Shown: positions 8,233 to 15,869 of the stretch, one piece after another
How positions within the stretch are numbered: position 1 is the first letter of the stretch
Layout: every line of letters begins with the position of its first letter
Position numbers and translations under genes: made by a program
Assembly: GCA_026702745.1 (NCBI GenBank)
Contig: JAPPBT010000006.1
Span: 1 to 36,262 of the forward strand
Length of the DNA: 36,262 nucleotides
Direction: 5' to 3'
Source: Gemmatimonadota bacterium
GTDB lineage: Bacteria > JAAXHH01
The notes under the pieces: generated by a model
Database searches by the model: none
What the model was told of the DNA's origin: nothing
Seen by the model: the letters and a program-made list of their open reading frames with translations, nothing else

Positions 8233-8280
8233 GCGAGCGAAGCATTGACCGGCGGCTAGTGTATACAATGTAGATACAAC
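8225..8280. promoter_or_regulatory. GTATAC-type operator cluster upstream of LLM copy 2
   Basis: Two palindromes centred on GTATAC, GGTATACC (8225-8232) and TGTATACA (8260-8267), lie 35 bases apart. The second is part of a tandem element, with ATACAA at 8263-8268 repeated at 8274-8279, a spacing of 11 bases or one helical turn. Nineteen of 22 bases of this element recur at 28031-28052. Palindromes with a GTATAC core are known for FCD-type GntR regulators such as UxuR/ExuR; no regulator gene is present in the window, so the family assignment is inference. Confidence 0.5.
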
Positions 8281-8310
8281 GGGGATCAATACCACACTTC
8301 GGAGTCCAAT

Positions 8311-9375
8311 ATGAACTACGGCATGTTCATCATGCCCTTCCACGATCCGGTGAAGCCGGCGGCGCAATGCCACGACGAGGACCTTGAACTCATCGTGCGC
8401 TGCGAGGAACTGGGATTCACCGAGTTCTGGATCGGCGAGCACCATACCATGAAGTACGAGCACATCGTCCTGCCCGAGGCCTTCATCGGAAAGGCCCTGG
8501 CCATGACCCACTCCATCCGGCTCGGCACCGCGCCCACTTGCCTGCCCTATCACCATCCAGCCCACGTGGCCAGCCGGCTGGCCTTCATGGACCAGCTTTC
8601 CCACGGTCGGCTCAACCTGTGCTTCGGCCCGGGCAGCGTGACCTCCGACCTGGAACTTTACAAGATCGATCCGAAACTCAACAGCGCCATGGCCGTCGAA
8701 TCGGCCGAGATGATCCTGCAGATCTGGAGCCAGGATCCGCCCTATCATCTGAAGGGCCGCTTCTGGGAGATCGACCTCGAAGAAAACGTGGATCACGACA
8801 CGCTGATCGGGTATATCCACAAGCCGCTGCAGCAACCCCATCCCCCCATCTGCGCCCCTGGGATGAGCATGAACTCTTCCACCATGAAGCTGGCGGGAGA
8901 AAAGGGCTGGTTTCCCATCAGCGCCAACATTTCCACGAGTAATGTCGTCGCCGACAACTGGCGGGTGTACGAACAGGCGGCCCTGGGCGCCGGACGGACG
9001 CCCGACCGGAAGGACTGGCGCATCTGCCGCAGCATCTTCCTGGCCGACAGCAAGGAAGATGCGGCGGCGAAAGTACGCAACAATTCCCTGGGACGGGGCT
9101 TCGAATACCTCGGCGGCCTCTTCGACCAGGGTCTGGGGCGGAAGATGCTGAAGCGGGACCCGGACATGCCCGACGCGGAGTGCAACCTGGACTACCTGAT
9201 GACGGAACAGATCATCCACGGCGACGTGGACGAGGTGGTCCGGCGGCTGGACCTGATGCGGGAGGAGACCGGCGATTTCGGCACGCTGATCCTCATGGGG
9301 TACGACTGGGACGACAAGGAATCCTGGCTTCGCAGCATGGACCTCTTCGTCCACGAAGTCATGCCGCGCATGTAA
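8311..9375 (+). CDS. LLM-class flavin-dependent oxidoreductase (copy 2)
   Basis: 354 residues, collinear with copy 1 over the full length and sharing blocks such as YGMF-MP-HDP, EELGFTEFWIGEHH, LPYHHPAHVA, LSHGRLNLCFGPGS and the C-terminal DWDD segment. It is a flavin-dependent luciferase-like monooxygenase, probably needing an external FMN reductase. The substrate-proximal region after residue 110 (SVTSDLELYKIDPKLNSAM) differs most from copy 1, which hints at different substrates or successive steps. Unlike copy 1, it has its own 161-base upstream region with operator-like palindromes, so it may be separately controlled. GGAG about 8 bases upstream of the ATG serves as ribosome binding site. 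The creatininase-family gene follows after 35 bases. Confidence 0.88.
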   Translation: MNYGMFIMPFHDPVKPAAQCHDEDLELIVRCEELGFTEFWIGEHHTMKYEHIVLPEAFIGKALAMTHSIRLGTAPTCLPYHHPAHVASRLAFMDQLSHGRLNLCFGPGSVTSDLELYKIDPKLNSAMAVESAEMILQIWSQDPPYHLKGRFWEIDLEENVDHDTLIGYIHKPLQQPHPPICAPGMSMNSSTMKLAGEKGWFPISANISTSNVVADNWRVYEQAALGAGRTPDRKDWRICRSIFLADSKEDAAAKVRNNSLGRGFEYLGGLFDQGLGRKMLKRDPDMPDAECNLDYLMTEQIIHGDVDEVVRRLDLMREETGDFGTLILMGYDWDDKESWLRSMDLFVHEVMPRM

Positions 9376-9410
9376 ACTGAGCGCTTCGCCACACCGTCTA
9401 AGGAGCACAG

Positions 9411-10217
9411 ATGAAGGGTCCACGCCTGCCCTACCGCTACGATCACTACACCTGGGTCGAACTGAAGGAGAAGGTCGAGGACCAGCCTGCCGTCATCCTG
9501 CCCGTCGGGTCCACGGAGGACCACGGCTACCACATGCCCCTGGACGTGGACACCTTCCTGGTGAGCAGCGTGTGCGAAGGCGCCGCGAAGCTCATCCCGG
9601 ACGAAGTGCTGATCCTGCCGGCCCTGCCCTATGGGTTCGAGGACCACCACATGGACTTCCCGGGGACGATCACGGTGCGGGACGACCACCTGCAGGACTT
9701 TGTTGTGGACATCACCCGGAGCGTGGCCCACCACGGTTTCCGCAAGATACTCATCGTCAACGGCCACGGTTCCAACGCCACTATCCTGGAGACGGCCTCG
9801 CGACGGACGGTCATCGAGACGGACGCCCACTGCGGGACGCTCAACTGGTGGAGCGTAGCCCAGTCGAAACTCTGGGAAATCGGCGACTCCGAGCTCCAGT
9901 CCCACGCCGACGAGATCGAGACCTCGGTCTACCGCTACCTCAACGACGACGCGATCCAGATGGACAAGGCGGTGCGCGAGGTGAAGATCCCCGTGTCGAA
10001 GTACTACTGGCGCGGCTGGATCCGCGGCAAGGGCGCTTCGCCCCTGCGCATGATGGACCAGTGGTCCCGGATCTCCGATTCCGGCGTCATCGGCGACGCC
10101 ACCGTCGCCACCGTGGAGAAGGGCGAGGAACTCTACCGCGCGGCCTCGGAGGAACTGGCCGGCTTGATCCGTGAATTTCGCGCACTGCCCATCGAGCCCC
10201 GGGTGGACCGGCACTGA
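9411..10217 (+). CDS. Creatininase family amidohydrolase
   Basis: 268 residues with the metal-binding signature of creatininase-family enzymes: PVGSTEDHGYHMPLDVDT (31-48, ligands E36, H38 and D47), GFEDHHMDFPGTIT, NGHGSN and HADEIETS. Members hydrolyse cyclic amides or related C-N bonds (creatinine, formamidopyrimidines, 3-dehydro-scyllo-inosose, or the MftA peptide in mycofactocin maturation). None of the mycofactocin genes is present. Following two flavin monooxygenases, ring opening of an oxidised heterocycle is a reasonable guess but only inference. AAGGAG stands 7 bases before the ATG. It ends the plus-strand catabolic cluster; a repeat-rich gap follows. Confidence 0.87.
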   Translation: MKGPRLPYRYDHYTWVELKEKVEDQPAVILPVGSTEDHGYHMPLDVDTFLVSSVCEGAAKLIPDEVLILPALPYGFEDHHMDFPGTITVRDDHLQDFVVDITRSVAHHGFRKILIVNGHGSNATILETASRRTVIETDAHCGTLNWWSVAQSKLWEIGDSELQSHADEIETSVYRYLNDDAIQMDKAVREVKIPVSKYYWRGWIRGKGASPLRMMDQWSRISDSGVIGDATVATVEKGEELYRAASEELAGLIREFRALPIEPRVDRH

Positions 10218-10241
10218 CGACTTTCCGTTGGTTCGGCCGGC

Positions 10242-10296
10242 CGGGCTGTCCGCGCCGGCCCGGCTGTCCGGGCCGACCGGGCTGTCCGGGCTGTCC
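10242..10296 (+). repeat. GC-rich tandem repeat, 18/9-base period
   Basis: CTGTCC recurs at 10246, 10264, 10282 and 10291, that is with periods of 18, 18 and 9 bases, inside units of the form CCGGGCTGTCCGGG. It lies in the 157-base gap between the creatininase-family and phosphatase genes. The units are largely self-complementary, so the transcript could fold, but no T-run is present. Function unknown. Confidence 0.6.
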
Positions 10297-10374
10297 CGGC
10301 CGACCGACGCTCGGCGACCCGCTGCGGCAATGTGCATGGGCGCCCGCCGAACCAACCCCCTGGAGTACCTTCAC

Positions 10375-12423
10375 ATGAAGCGCGCCGCACGCACAGCTGC
10401 ACGCAAGGCCGCACGATTCGGGTCCGCCATCCTCCGGGCGCTGACGCGGCTGGCCCCGGATACCTGGACGAAGCGCTGCATCTATGCGGGACTGGTCATG
10501 GCGGCCGGGGTCTTCCTGGTCCTGGGCACCTGGCAGGGTGTGGTCACCTGGCTCGGTTGGCCCGCGATCGCCCTGCTGGCCGCCGGCATTTTCTACTACA
10601 CGTGGAAGGTCTTTTCGTGGCTGCGGGACCATCTGCTGTGGAAAGTCCGAAATCGCATTATCGTCGTTTTCCTCTTCGCCGGCATCGCTCCCCTGTGTAT
10701 CGCTACTTCGATCAGCATACTCGTCGGATGGCTCTGGATCGGCACCCTGGGCACCAACCTGGTCACCCGCCATATCGAAGAAACCGTCGACCGGCTCGAT
10801 CACATACCGGTCGATATGCAGCTGGCCCTGCTGAGGACGGCTTCGGAAGACAGACCGCCTTACGCCGGGATCGTGGACGAGATCTTGCGGGATAATCCGG
10901 ACCTTACCGGCCTGTCGATCAGCGTATTCGAGGATGGCCGTCCGGTACTTGCATCGCTCCCATTCGATACACCCGAACCCCACCCGGACTGGCTGCTCCG
11001 GGAAGACCACTTCGCCGACGTAGTCTACGACAGCCTGTCCGACGGCCTCTCCGCGCTGTCCTTTCGCGCCGGCACCACGATCGAGTTCCGCGGACGGAAC
11101 CTGTACGTCCTCTCCTACAAGCCGCTGGGGGAGGAATACCGGACGAAGATCTGGGAAGATCTCGGCACGCAGGTCGCGTTTCGGTCGGGACCGGGCGATT
11201 TCGAAGACGTCACCGTCTATGAGTCTGCACCTTCGGAAGTGGAAAGGTCCCGGTTGCCGCTCTGGGGGGAGCTTCATGTACCCTGGGCCGCCTCGTTCGC
11301 CGTCCGGTCCTGGAATTCAGGGGCGCAGACCATGGCGATACTGGGCCTGGATCTCGATCCGGCACACATTTTCGAAGCGACCGTCACCGGCGACATGCTG
11401 CTGTCCGGTTTTCCTCCACTGTTTGTCGTCGTCATCGTCCTGTGTTCGGTATTCGTCTGCTTCGAGCTGATCTCCTTCATGATCGGGCTGCTCATCTCGC
11501 GGCGGATTACCACGGCGGTGCACGGGCTGTACGAGGGCACGGAAGCCATCCGCGCCGGCAGGACGGACTTCCGCGTGGAAGAAAAGGCGCGGGATCAGCT
11601 GGGCGAACTCGGCCGCTCCTTCAACACCATGGCGCATAGCATCGAGATGCTGATGAATGAAGAAAGAGAAAAGGAGCGTATCGAAACGGAACTTTCCATG
11701 GCACGGGAGGTGCAGGCCCGTTTCATACCCAACATGCCGCCGCAGCGGGGTCCCCTCGAACTGGCCGGCGCCTGGATCCCCGCCCGCACAGTCAGCGGAG
11801 ACTACTACGACTTCATCGAACACCGGGATCGAGTGCTGGATATCGTGGTCGGCGACATCTCGGGCAAGGGCATATCGGCGGCGCTCATGATGGCCGGTCT
11901 GCAGGCGTCGCTGCGGTCCCAGGCGCTGGACCCCGCGCTGGAAGGAAGCCCGGACCGGTTGTCCAGGCTGATGTCCCGCCTCAACGTCTACCTGTGCCAC
12001 AGCACGGCGCCGGAACGCTTCGCCACCGTATTCATCTGCTCGTACCACATGGAGACGGCCCGGCTCAATTACTGCTGCGCCGGGCACAATCCCCCACTTC
12101 TCTTGCGCAACGGCAGCGACGATGTCTCGTTGCTCGAAAGCGGCGGTTACCCCATCGGGTTGTTTCCGGAAGCGGAATACGAAGATTCCTCCGTCATTGT
12201 CGATCCGGGGGATCTCTTCGCGGTCTATACCGACGGCATTACGGATGCGCTCAACCGAGAGGACGAGGACTTCGGGGAAGCCCGCCTTCGCGGGGTCCTT
12301 TCGCGTAACCGCGACCGGTCCAGCGAGGAGATCCTGGAGCGGATCCTCGCCTCCGTCCGCGACTTCTCCCTCGGCGTGGAACAGTTCGACGACCAGACCG
12401 CCGTCATCGGCCGGGTGCGCTAA
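10375..12423 (+). CDS. Membrane-bound SpoIIE/RsbU-type PP2C phosphatase with HAMP domain
   Basis: 682 residues. About three hydrophobic helices lie in residues 35-125. They are followed by a probable extracytoplasmic sensor region (about 125-340) and a last helix at about 345-373. A HAMP domain starts near 375 (RRITTAVHGLYEGTEAI), and a C-terminal SpoIIE/PP2C phosphatase domain runs from about 435. Phosphatase motifs seen are AREVQARFIP, SGDYYDF (about 474), VVGDISGKGISAALMM (about 490), CCAGHNPP, YTDGITDA (about 618) and FDDQTAV (about 671), with the metal-binding aspartates in place. Relatives dephosphorylate anti-anti-sigma factors in partner-switching pathways; no such partner is encoded here. 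The open frame extends upstream through the repeat at 10242-10296, but the ATG at 10375 has GGAG 9 bases before it and fits the family. It converges with the nuclease/helicase gene 8 bases away. Confidence 0.88.
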   Translation: MKRAARTAARKAARFGSAILRALTRLAPDTWTKRCIYAGLVMAAGVFLVLGTWQGVVTWLGWPAIALLAAGIFYYTWKVFSWLRDHLLWKVRNRIIVVFLFAGIAPLCIATSISILVGWLWIGTLGTNLVTRHIEETVDRLDHIPVDMQLALLRTASEDRPPYAGIVDEILRDNPDLTGLSISVFEDGRPVLASLPFDTPEPHPDWLLREDHFADVVYDSLSDGLSALSFRAGTTIEFRGRNLYVLSYKPLGEEYRTKIWEDLGTQVAFRSGPGDFEDVTVYESAPSEVERSRLPLWGELHVPWAASFAVRSWNSGAQTMAILGLDLDPAHIFEATVTGDMLLSGFPPLFVVVIVLCSVFVCFELISFMIGLLISRRITTAVHGLYEGTEAIRAGRTDFRVEEKARDQLGELGRSFNTMAHSIEMLMNEEREKERIETELSMAREVQARFIPNMPPQRGPLELAGAWIPARTVSGDYYDFIEHRDRVLDIVVGDISGKGISAALMMAGLQASLRSQALDPALEGSPDRLSRLMSRLNVYLCHSTAPERFATVFICSYHMETARLNYCCAGHNPPLLLRNGSDDVSLLESGGYPIGLFPEAEYEDSSVIVDPGDLFAVYTDGITDALNREDEDFGEARLRGVLSRNRDRSSEEILERILASVRDFSLGVEQFDDQTAVIGRVR

Positions 12424-12431
12424 AGCGGTCG

Positions 12432-15400
12432 TCAACCCAGCCCGTAGGCGTATTGCTCCAGCCGGCAAAACACGTTGACCAGACGCATCTGTTCCACCGT
12501 CCGGCACGGGGCCTCCAGCAACCGTGGATTGAGGACGACGATGGCCAGGCACTGCGCCCGGGAGACGGCCACGTTGAGCCGGTTCCGGCTGTACAGGAAC
12601 TCCATGTGCCTGGGCAGGTCCTCGGCTGTGGACGTCACCATGGAGACGAGCACCACGGGCGCCTCCTGCCCCTGAAACTTGTCCACCGTGCCCACCCGCG
12701 CGCCCTCGGGCAACACCGAGCGCAGGTGGTTGACCTGCACGTTATAGGGCGAGACCACCAGGATGTCCGCCCTGGTCAGCGTACGGGTCCGGCCGCGGTC
12801 GTCCGCAAATGTTTGCCCCAGCAGCTCTTCGTAGCAGGCCCTGACGACTTGGCCTTCCGCCACGCTCTTCTGGGAGCATCCTCCGTGGTCCGCCGCGATC
12901 ATGACGATGCCCTCTTCGGGAAGTTCCGTTTTTTCCAGCAACAGCCTGCGCCTCGCGGTCTCGGGATGGTTCCCCAGCCTTCCCTCGTAGAAGGCGTCGG
13001 AAACGAACCGGCAAATACTCGGCTTGAGGCGCCAGGTCGTCCCGAGGAAGATCCCGCGGTCGGGTGGTATGGTGTCCCTGTCCTGCAGAAGGTATTCCAG
13101 GACCGACATGCCGGCCTCGCCTGGATGGGTGCCTTTCATGGGTTGGCCCAGCTGCATCTGGTCGCCCACCAGGACAATGTTACTGGTCGACGTCGACATG
13201 CCCACGACGTTGGCGGTAGACACCTGTCCCGCTTCGTCGATGAAGAGGTAGTCCAGGCGGTCGACGAGGCGTGGGTCGGAAAACAGCCATGCCGTCCCGG
13301 CGTAGAGGTCCGCATCGCGTCTGATGTCCCCTGTTTTGTCGACATTCGTCACGAATTCACCTTTGTAAACGCTGTCCGGGTTACCCCCGCTGCTCTTCTT
13401 GACGCCCCGGAATGACACACCCCTTTCCCGCGCCACCTCAACGACCATGTCCAGCAAGTTGTGGATGGCCTGGTGGGCGTTGGACGTGATGCCGACTGTA
13501 TGACCCCTCTCGATCAGCGCGACGATGAGATGACCACTCGTGTAGGTCTTTCCGGCGCCGGGCGGTCCCTGGATGAAGAGATAGCTGTCGTCAAGATGCT
13601 CCACGGCATCCAGATAGCCGCCTATCCCTTCGCGGCCGGACTCGACGATCGGCGAGCCCGGGGTGCGCCCCTTGATCCGCGGGACCGCCCGGCGCAGCAG
13701 ATCCGTGGCAGCCCGCCGGGTCTTCGCGTCACGGATGAACCGATCCGCATGGCGGTAGATCCCCGCCCGGATGACCTTCGCGTCTACCGGTCCGCCGGGG
13801 CCGATCGAAGCACCCGCAGGCAATGGCTGGACGCTCGGTCCCTGCCTGACCTGTACGGTCCCTTTCGATTCGTCGATTTCCTGAATCGTGCCGGCCCTGT
13901 CCATGGTCTGCGCATTCGCGACCTGGTCGCCGACCTTGAGCTTGAAGTCCTGGGGCGGGAACCCGAAAGTGTATACCATCGATTTCTTGTCCTGTACGGG
14001 TGGCTCCCCCGACTTTTCCAATCCCCCCAGACACTCCACGTCCTCGATGAGTTCATCTGTCGTCTTGTCGCGGCGTTCGAAGGCGGCCCACCATTCGGGC
14101 TTGGCTTCCCGGTTATGGAATTCCAGCAGGTCCGCGACCCGCCTGCCGTCTTCCGGGGGGTCCTCGTCGAAGACGCCCAGCCTGCGCTGGCATTCCTCGT
14201 ACTCGATCTCCCATTCCTTGCGCGCGGGCGTCGCCGGCGGCGCCGCAGCGGACTCCCCTGCGCTATCGTCTCCGCCGTTTTCGTGCCCGCCGCTTTCGTC
14301 TCCGTCGTTTTCGTGCCCGCGGAACCAGGACGCATGGGGAGGGCGGAGGGACACCAGCCAGTCGCGCAGCTTCCACGTGGAAACGCAGTCTTCCTCGTTG
14401 TACTCGGCGATTTGTCGCAGGAGATCGTCATTGCCGGTCTCCTGCCAGAGGTTGTATACGACGACGCTCTCTGCGGCCGTCGCCACCTCACCGCCGCGTC
14501 GCATGTAAAAAGTCTCGAGGTTCTTCAGCGAGTAACGCGGCTCGGAGGTGCGGATACTCTCCCGCACGACCAGGTAGAGGTCGACAAACCGATTCCGGCG
14601 CAGCAGGTTGTCGAGTTGTTCCTCGCAGGTGCCGTAGCGGCCCGCCAGCCGTTTCAGGGCCGTGGTCTCATAGTGGTTGTAGTGATAGATATAGGCCGCG
14701 GGATACCGCAGCAGATGCGCGTCCAGAAAGGCCATGAATTCCTCAAACGCCTTCTTCTCCTCCACGTGGTCATGGGCCCAGAAAGCCTTGAAGGCCGGAC
14801 GGCCATCCGTCACGGTGACCGCACCGAAGAGGTATTCCAACCCGCCCGGATACAGCGGATCGCCTTCCATGTCGAAGAACAGATCGCCCCGGTCAGGCTC
14901 GGGCATCCGCGACAGTCCCTTCCCTTCGTCGTAGTCGAGCCGTTCCCAAGCGTCCTTTCCCGTCTTCGTCTTTTCGTACTGCAATGCGGCCTGGGCGCGA
15001 AGCCGTGCGAGACCCTCCTCACTCGTGTCCTCGATTTGCCGGTCGGCATCCAGATGAGCGAGATCGAACAACGTGTTGATGCCGGCGTTTCTCAGCGCGG
15101 CGATCTGGGTCTTGCGGATATTGGCCACACGGGACAGATGGTCGTCGTCCTCCCAGCGACGGGCGCAGAGATCACGCCAGTGACAATATTTGCAATGCGA
15201 GCAGGGATCGGGATTCGTATCGGCGGGAGGCTCCGCGACCCACGCTTCGAAGCGCTGGCGCGCCAGGGCGTAGTAGTAGAAGAAATCATCCACCTTGAAA
15301 CACGCTTCCGTCCCGTCTCCCTGCAGCAGGTACATGTATTCGGGCCGCCGTTCCTGCAGACTTTCCAGCAGGTCGGTATATACGCAGAGTTGAATGAGGT

Positions 15401-15830
15401 GTCTCGGCGCTGCCTTTTTGGCGAGCTTGGTATCCAGTACCTCGTAGCTGTAGTCTCCGAGCGCGGAAGGCCGGGGACAGCGGATCAGGAAATCGGCGTC
15501 ACCGCGCCAGGGTTCCCGGTGGAGCACTGCCTGGAAGATGACGTCCTCGCCACGCGACATGGCCGACCGGGTCGCGGCCGCCCGGTCCTGAAGCGATCCG
15601 TCCCGGTCTATCTCGACAATGTCCCGGCCTTCGCTCCGCAGCCGTTCCAGGTAGGCTTTCTCGTGTTCCAGGCCCTTGCGCTGCAACAACCGCATCGTGT
15701 CATCGTCTTCCGACTTCTCGAGATCTTCCTCCAGGCTCCGCATATCGAGATAGGTCGCGTGGCGGCAGCCCAGGTAGTTGACCAGGTCCGTCGCGGAAAA
15801 CCGGCGGCCTCCGTCCTCGGTTCTTTGCAT
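12432..15830 (-). CDS. TM0106-type RecB-like nuclease fused to RNase H-like and SF1 helicase domains
   Basis: 1132 residues. The N-terminal PD-(D/E)XK nuclease (about 10-230) has ADFL (112-115), E130-x-x-D133-x-K135 and Q147. Cys 22 plus C210, C213, C216 and C222 match the iron-sulfur pattern of Cas4/AddB/Dna2-type nucleases. A central RNase H-like DEDD domain follows: FFDMEGDP at 318-325 and EYNEEDCVSTWKL at 476-488. The C-terminal superfamily 1 (UPF1/Dna2-like) helicase has Walker A GPPGAGKT 755-762, Walker B IDEAG 864-868, VGDQMQLGQ about 888-896, VDKFQGQE and NVAVSRAQ. It probably acts on DNA ends or RNA-DNA structures in repair; a defence role is possible but has no support from neighbours. 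A 10-residue acidic repeat lies in the linker at about 505-525. It is the last gene of the minus-strand run, 39 bases after the membrane protein. Confidence 0.88.
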   Translation of the reverse strand: MQRTEDGGRRFSATDLVNYLGCRHATYLDMRSLEEDLEKSEDDDTMRLLQRKGLEHEKAYLERLRSEGRDIVEIDRDGSLQDRAAATRSAMSRGEDVIFQAVLHREPWRGDADFLIRCPRPSALGDYSYEVLDTKLAKKAAPRHLIQLCVYTDLLESLQERRPEYMYLLQGDGTEACFKVDDFFYYYALARQRFEAWVAEPPADTNPDPCSHCKYCHWRDLCARRWEDDDHLSRVANIRKTQIAALRNAGINTLFDLAHLDADRQIEDTSEEGLARLRAQAALQYEKTKTGKDAWERLDYDEGKGLSRMPEPDRGDLFFDMEGDPLYPGGLEYLFGAVTVTDGRPAFKAFWAHDHVEEKKAFEEFMAFLDAHLLRYPAAYIYHYNHYETTALKRLAGRYGTCEEQLDNLLRRNRFVDLYLVVRESIRTSEPRYSLKNLETFYMRRGGEVATAAESVVVYNLWQETGNDDLLRQIAEYNEEDCVSTWKLRDWLVSLRPPHASWFRGHENDGDESGGHENGGDDSAGESAAAPPATPARKEWEIEYEECQRRLGVFDEDPPEDGRRVADLLEFHNREAKPEWWAAFERRDKTTDELIEDVECLGGLEKSGEPPVQDKKSMVYTFGFPPQDFKLKVGDQVANAQTMDRAGTIQEIDESKGTVQVRQGPSVQPLPAGASIGPGGPVDAKVIRAGIYRHADRFIRDAKTRRAATDLLRRAVPRIKGRTPGSPIVESGREGIGGYLDAVEHLDDSYLFIQGPPGAGKTYTSGHLIVALIERGHTVGITSNAHQAIHNLLDMVVEVARERGVSFRGVKKSSGGNPDSVYKGEFVTNVDKTGDIRRDADLYAGTAWLFSDPRLVDRLDYLFIDEAGQVSTANVVGMSTSTSNIVLVGDQMQLGQPMKGTHPGEAGMSVLEYLLQDRDTIPPDRGIFLGTTWRLKPSICRFVSDAFYEGRLGNHPETARRRLLLEKTELPEEGIVMIAADHGGCSQKSVAEGQVVRACYEELLGQTFADDRGRTRTLTRADILVVSPYNVQVNHLRSVLPEGARVGTVDKFQGQEAPVVLVSMVTSTAEDLPRHMEFLYSRNRLNVAVSRAQCLAIVVLNPRLLEAPCRTVEQMRLVNVFCRLEQYAYGLG
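14268..14320. repeat. 30-base in-frame direct repeat in the nuclease/helicase linker
   Basis: A 23-base segment beginning GTCTCCGCCGTTTTCGTG at 14268 recurs at 14298 with one mismatch, a 30-base period. On the coding (minus) strand this gives an acidic repeat of the form GHENxGDxS between the RNase H-like and helicase domains. The repeat is in frame, so it only changes linker length. Confidence 0.7.
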
Positions 15831-15869
15831 GGAAGTTTCTGTCTCCCTAGAGTGATTGCAGGAATGCGA

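Noticed and set aside
9411-10217. Creatininase-family gene as mftE of a mycofactocin locus
   Set aside because: No mftA, mftB, mftC, mftD or mftF is nearby; the family is broad.
10171-10374. N-terminal extension of the SpoIIE-type phosphatase through the GC repeat
   Set aside because: The extension is a Leu-Ser-Gly repeat made by the DNA repeat and overlaps the previous gene; a good ribosome binding site sits before the ATG at 10375.
14268-14320. Regularly spaced repeats as a CRISPR array
   Set aside because: Only two 23-base copies, in frame within a gene, with no spacer-like variable sequences.
12432-15830. Nuclease/helicase as part of a CRISPR-Cas or other defence island
   Set aside because: No repeats, other cas genes, toxins or restriction genes flank it; neighbours are a metabolic run and a signalling phosphatase.
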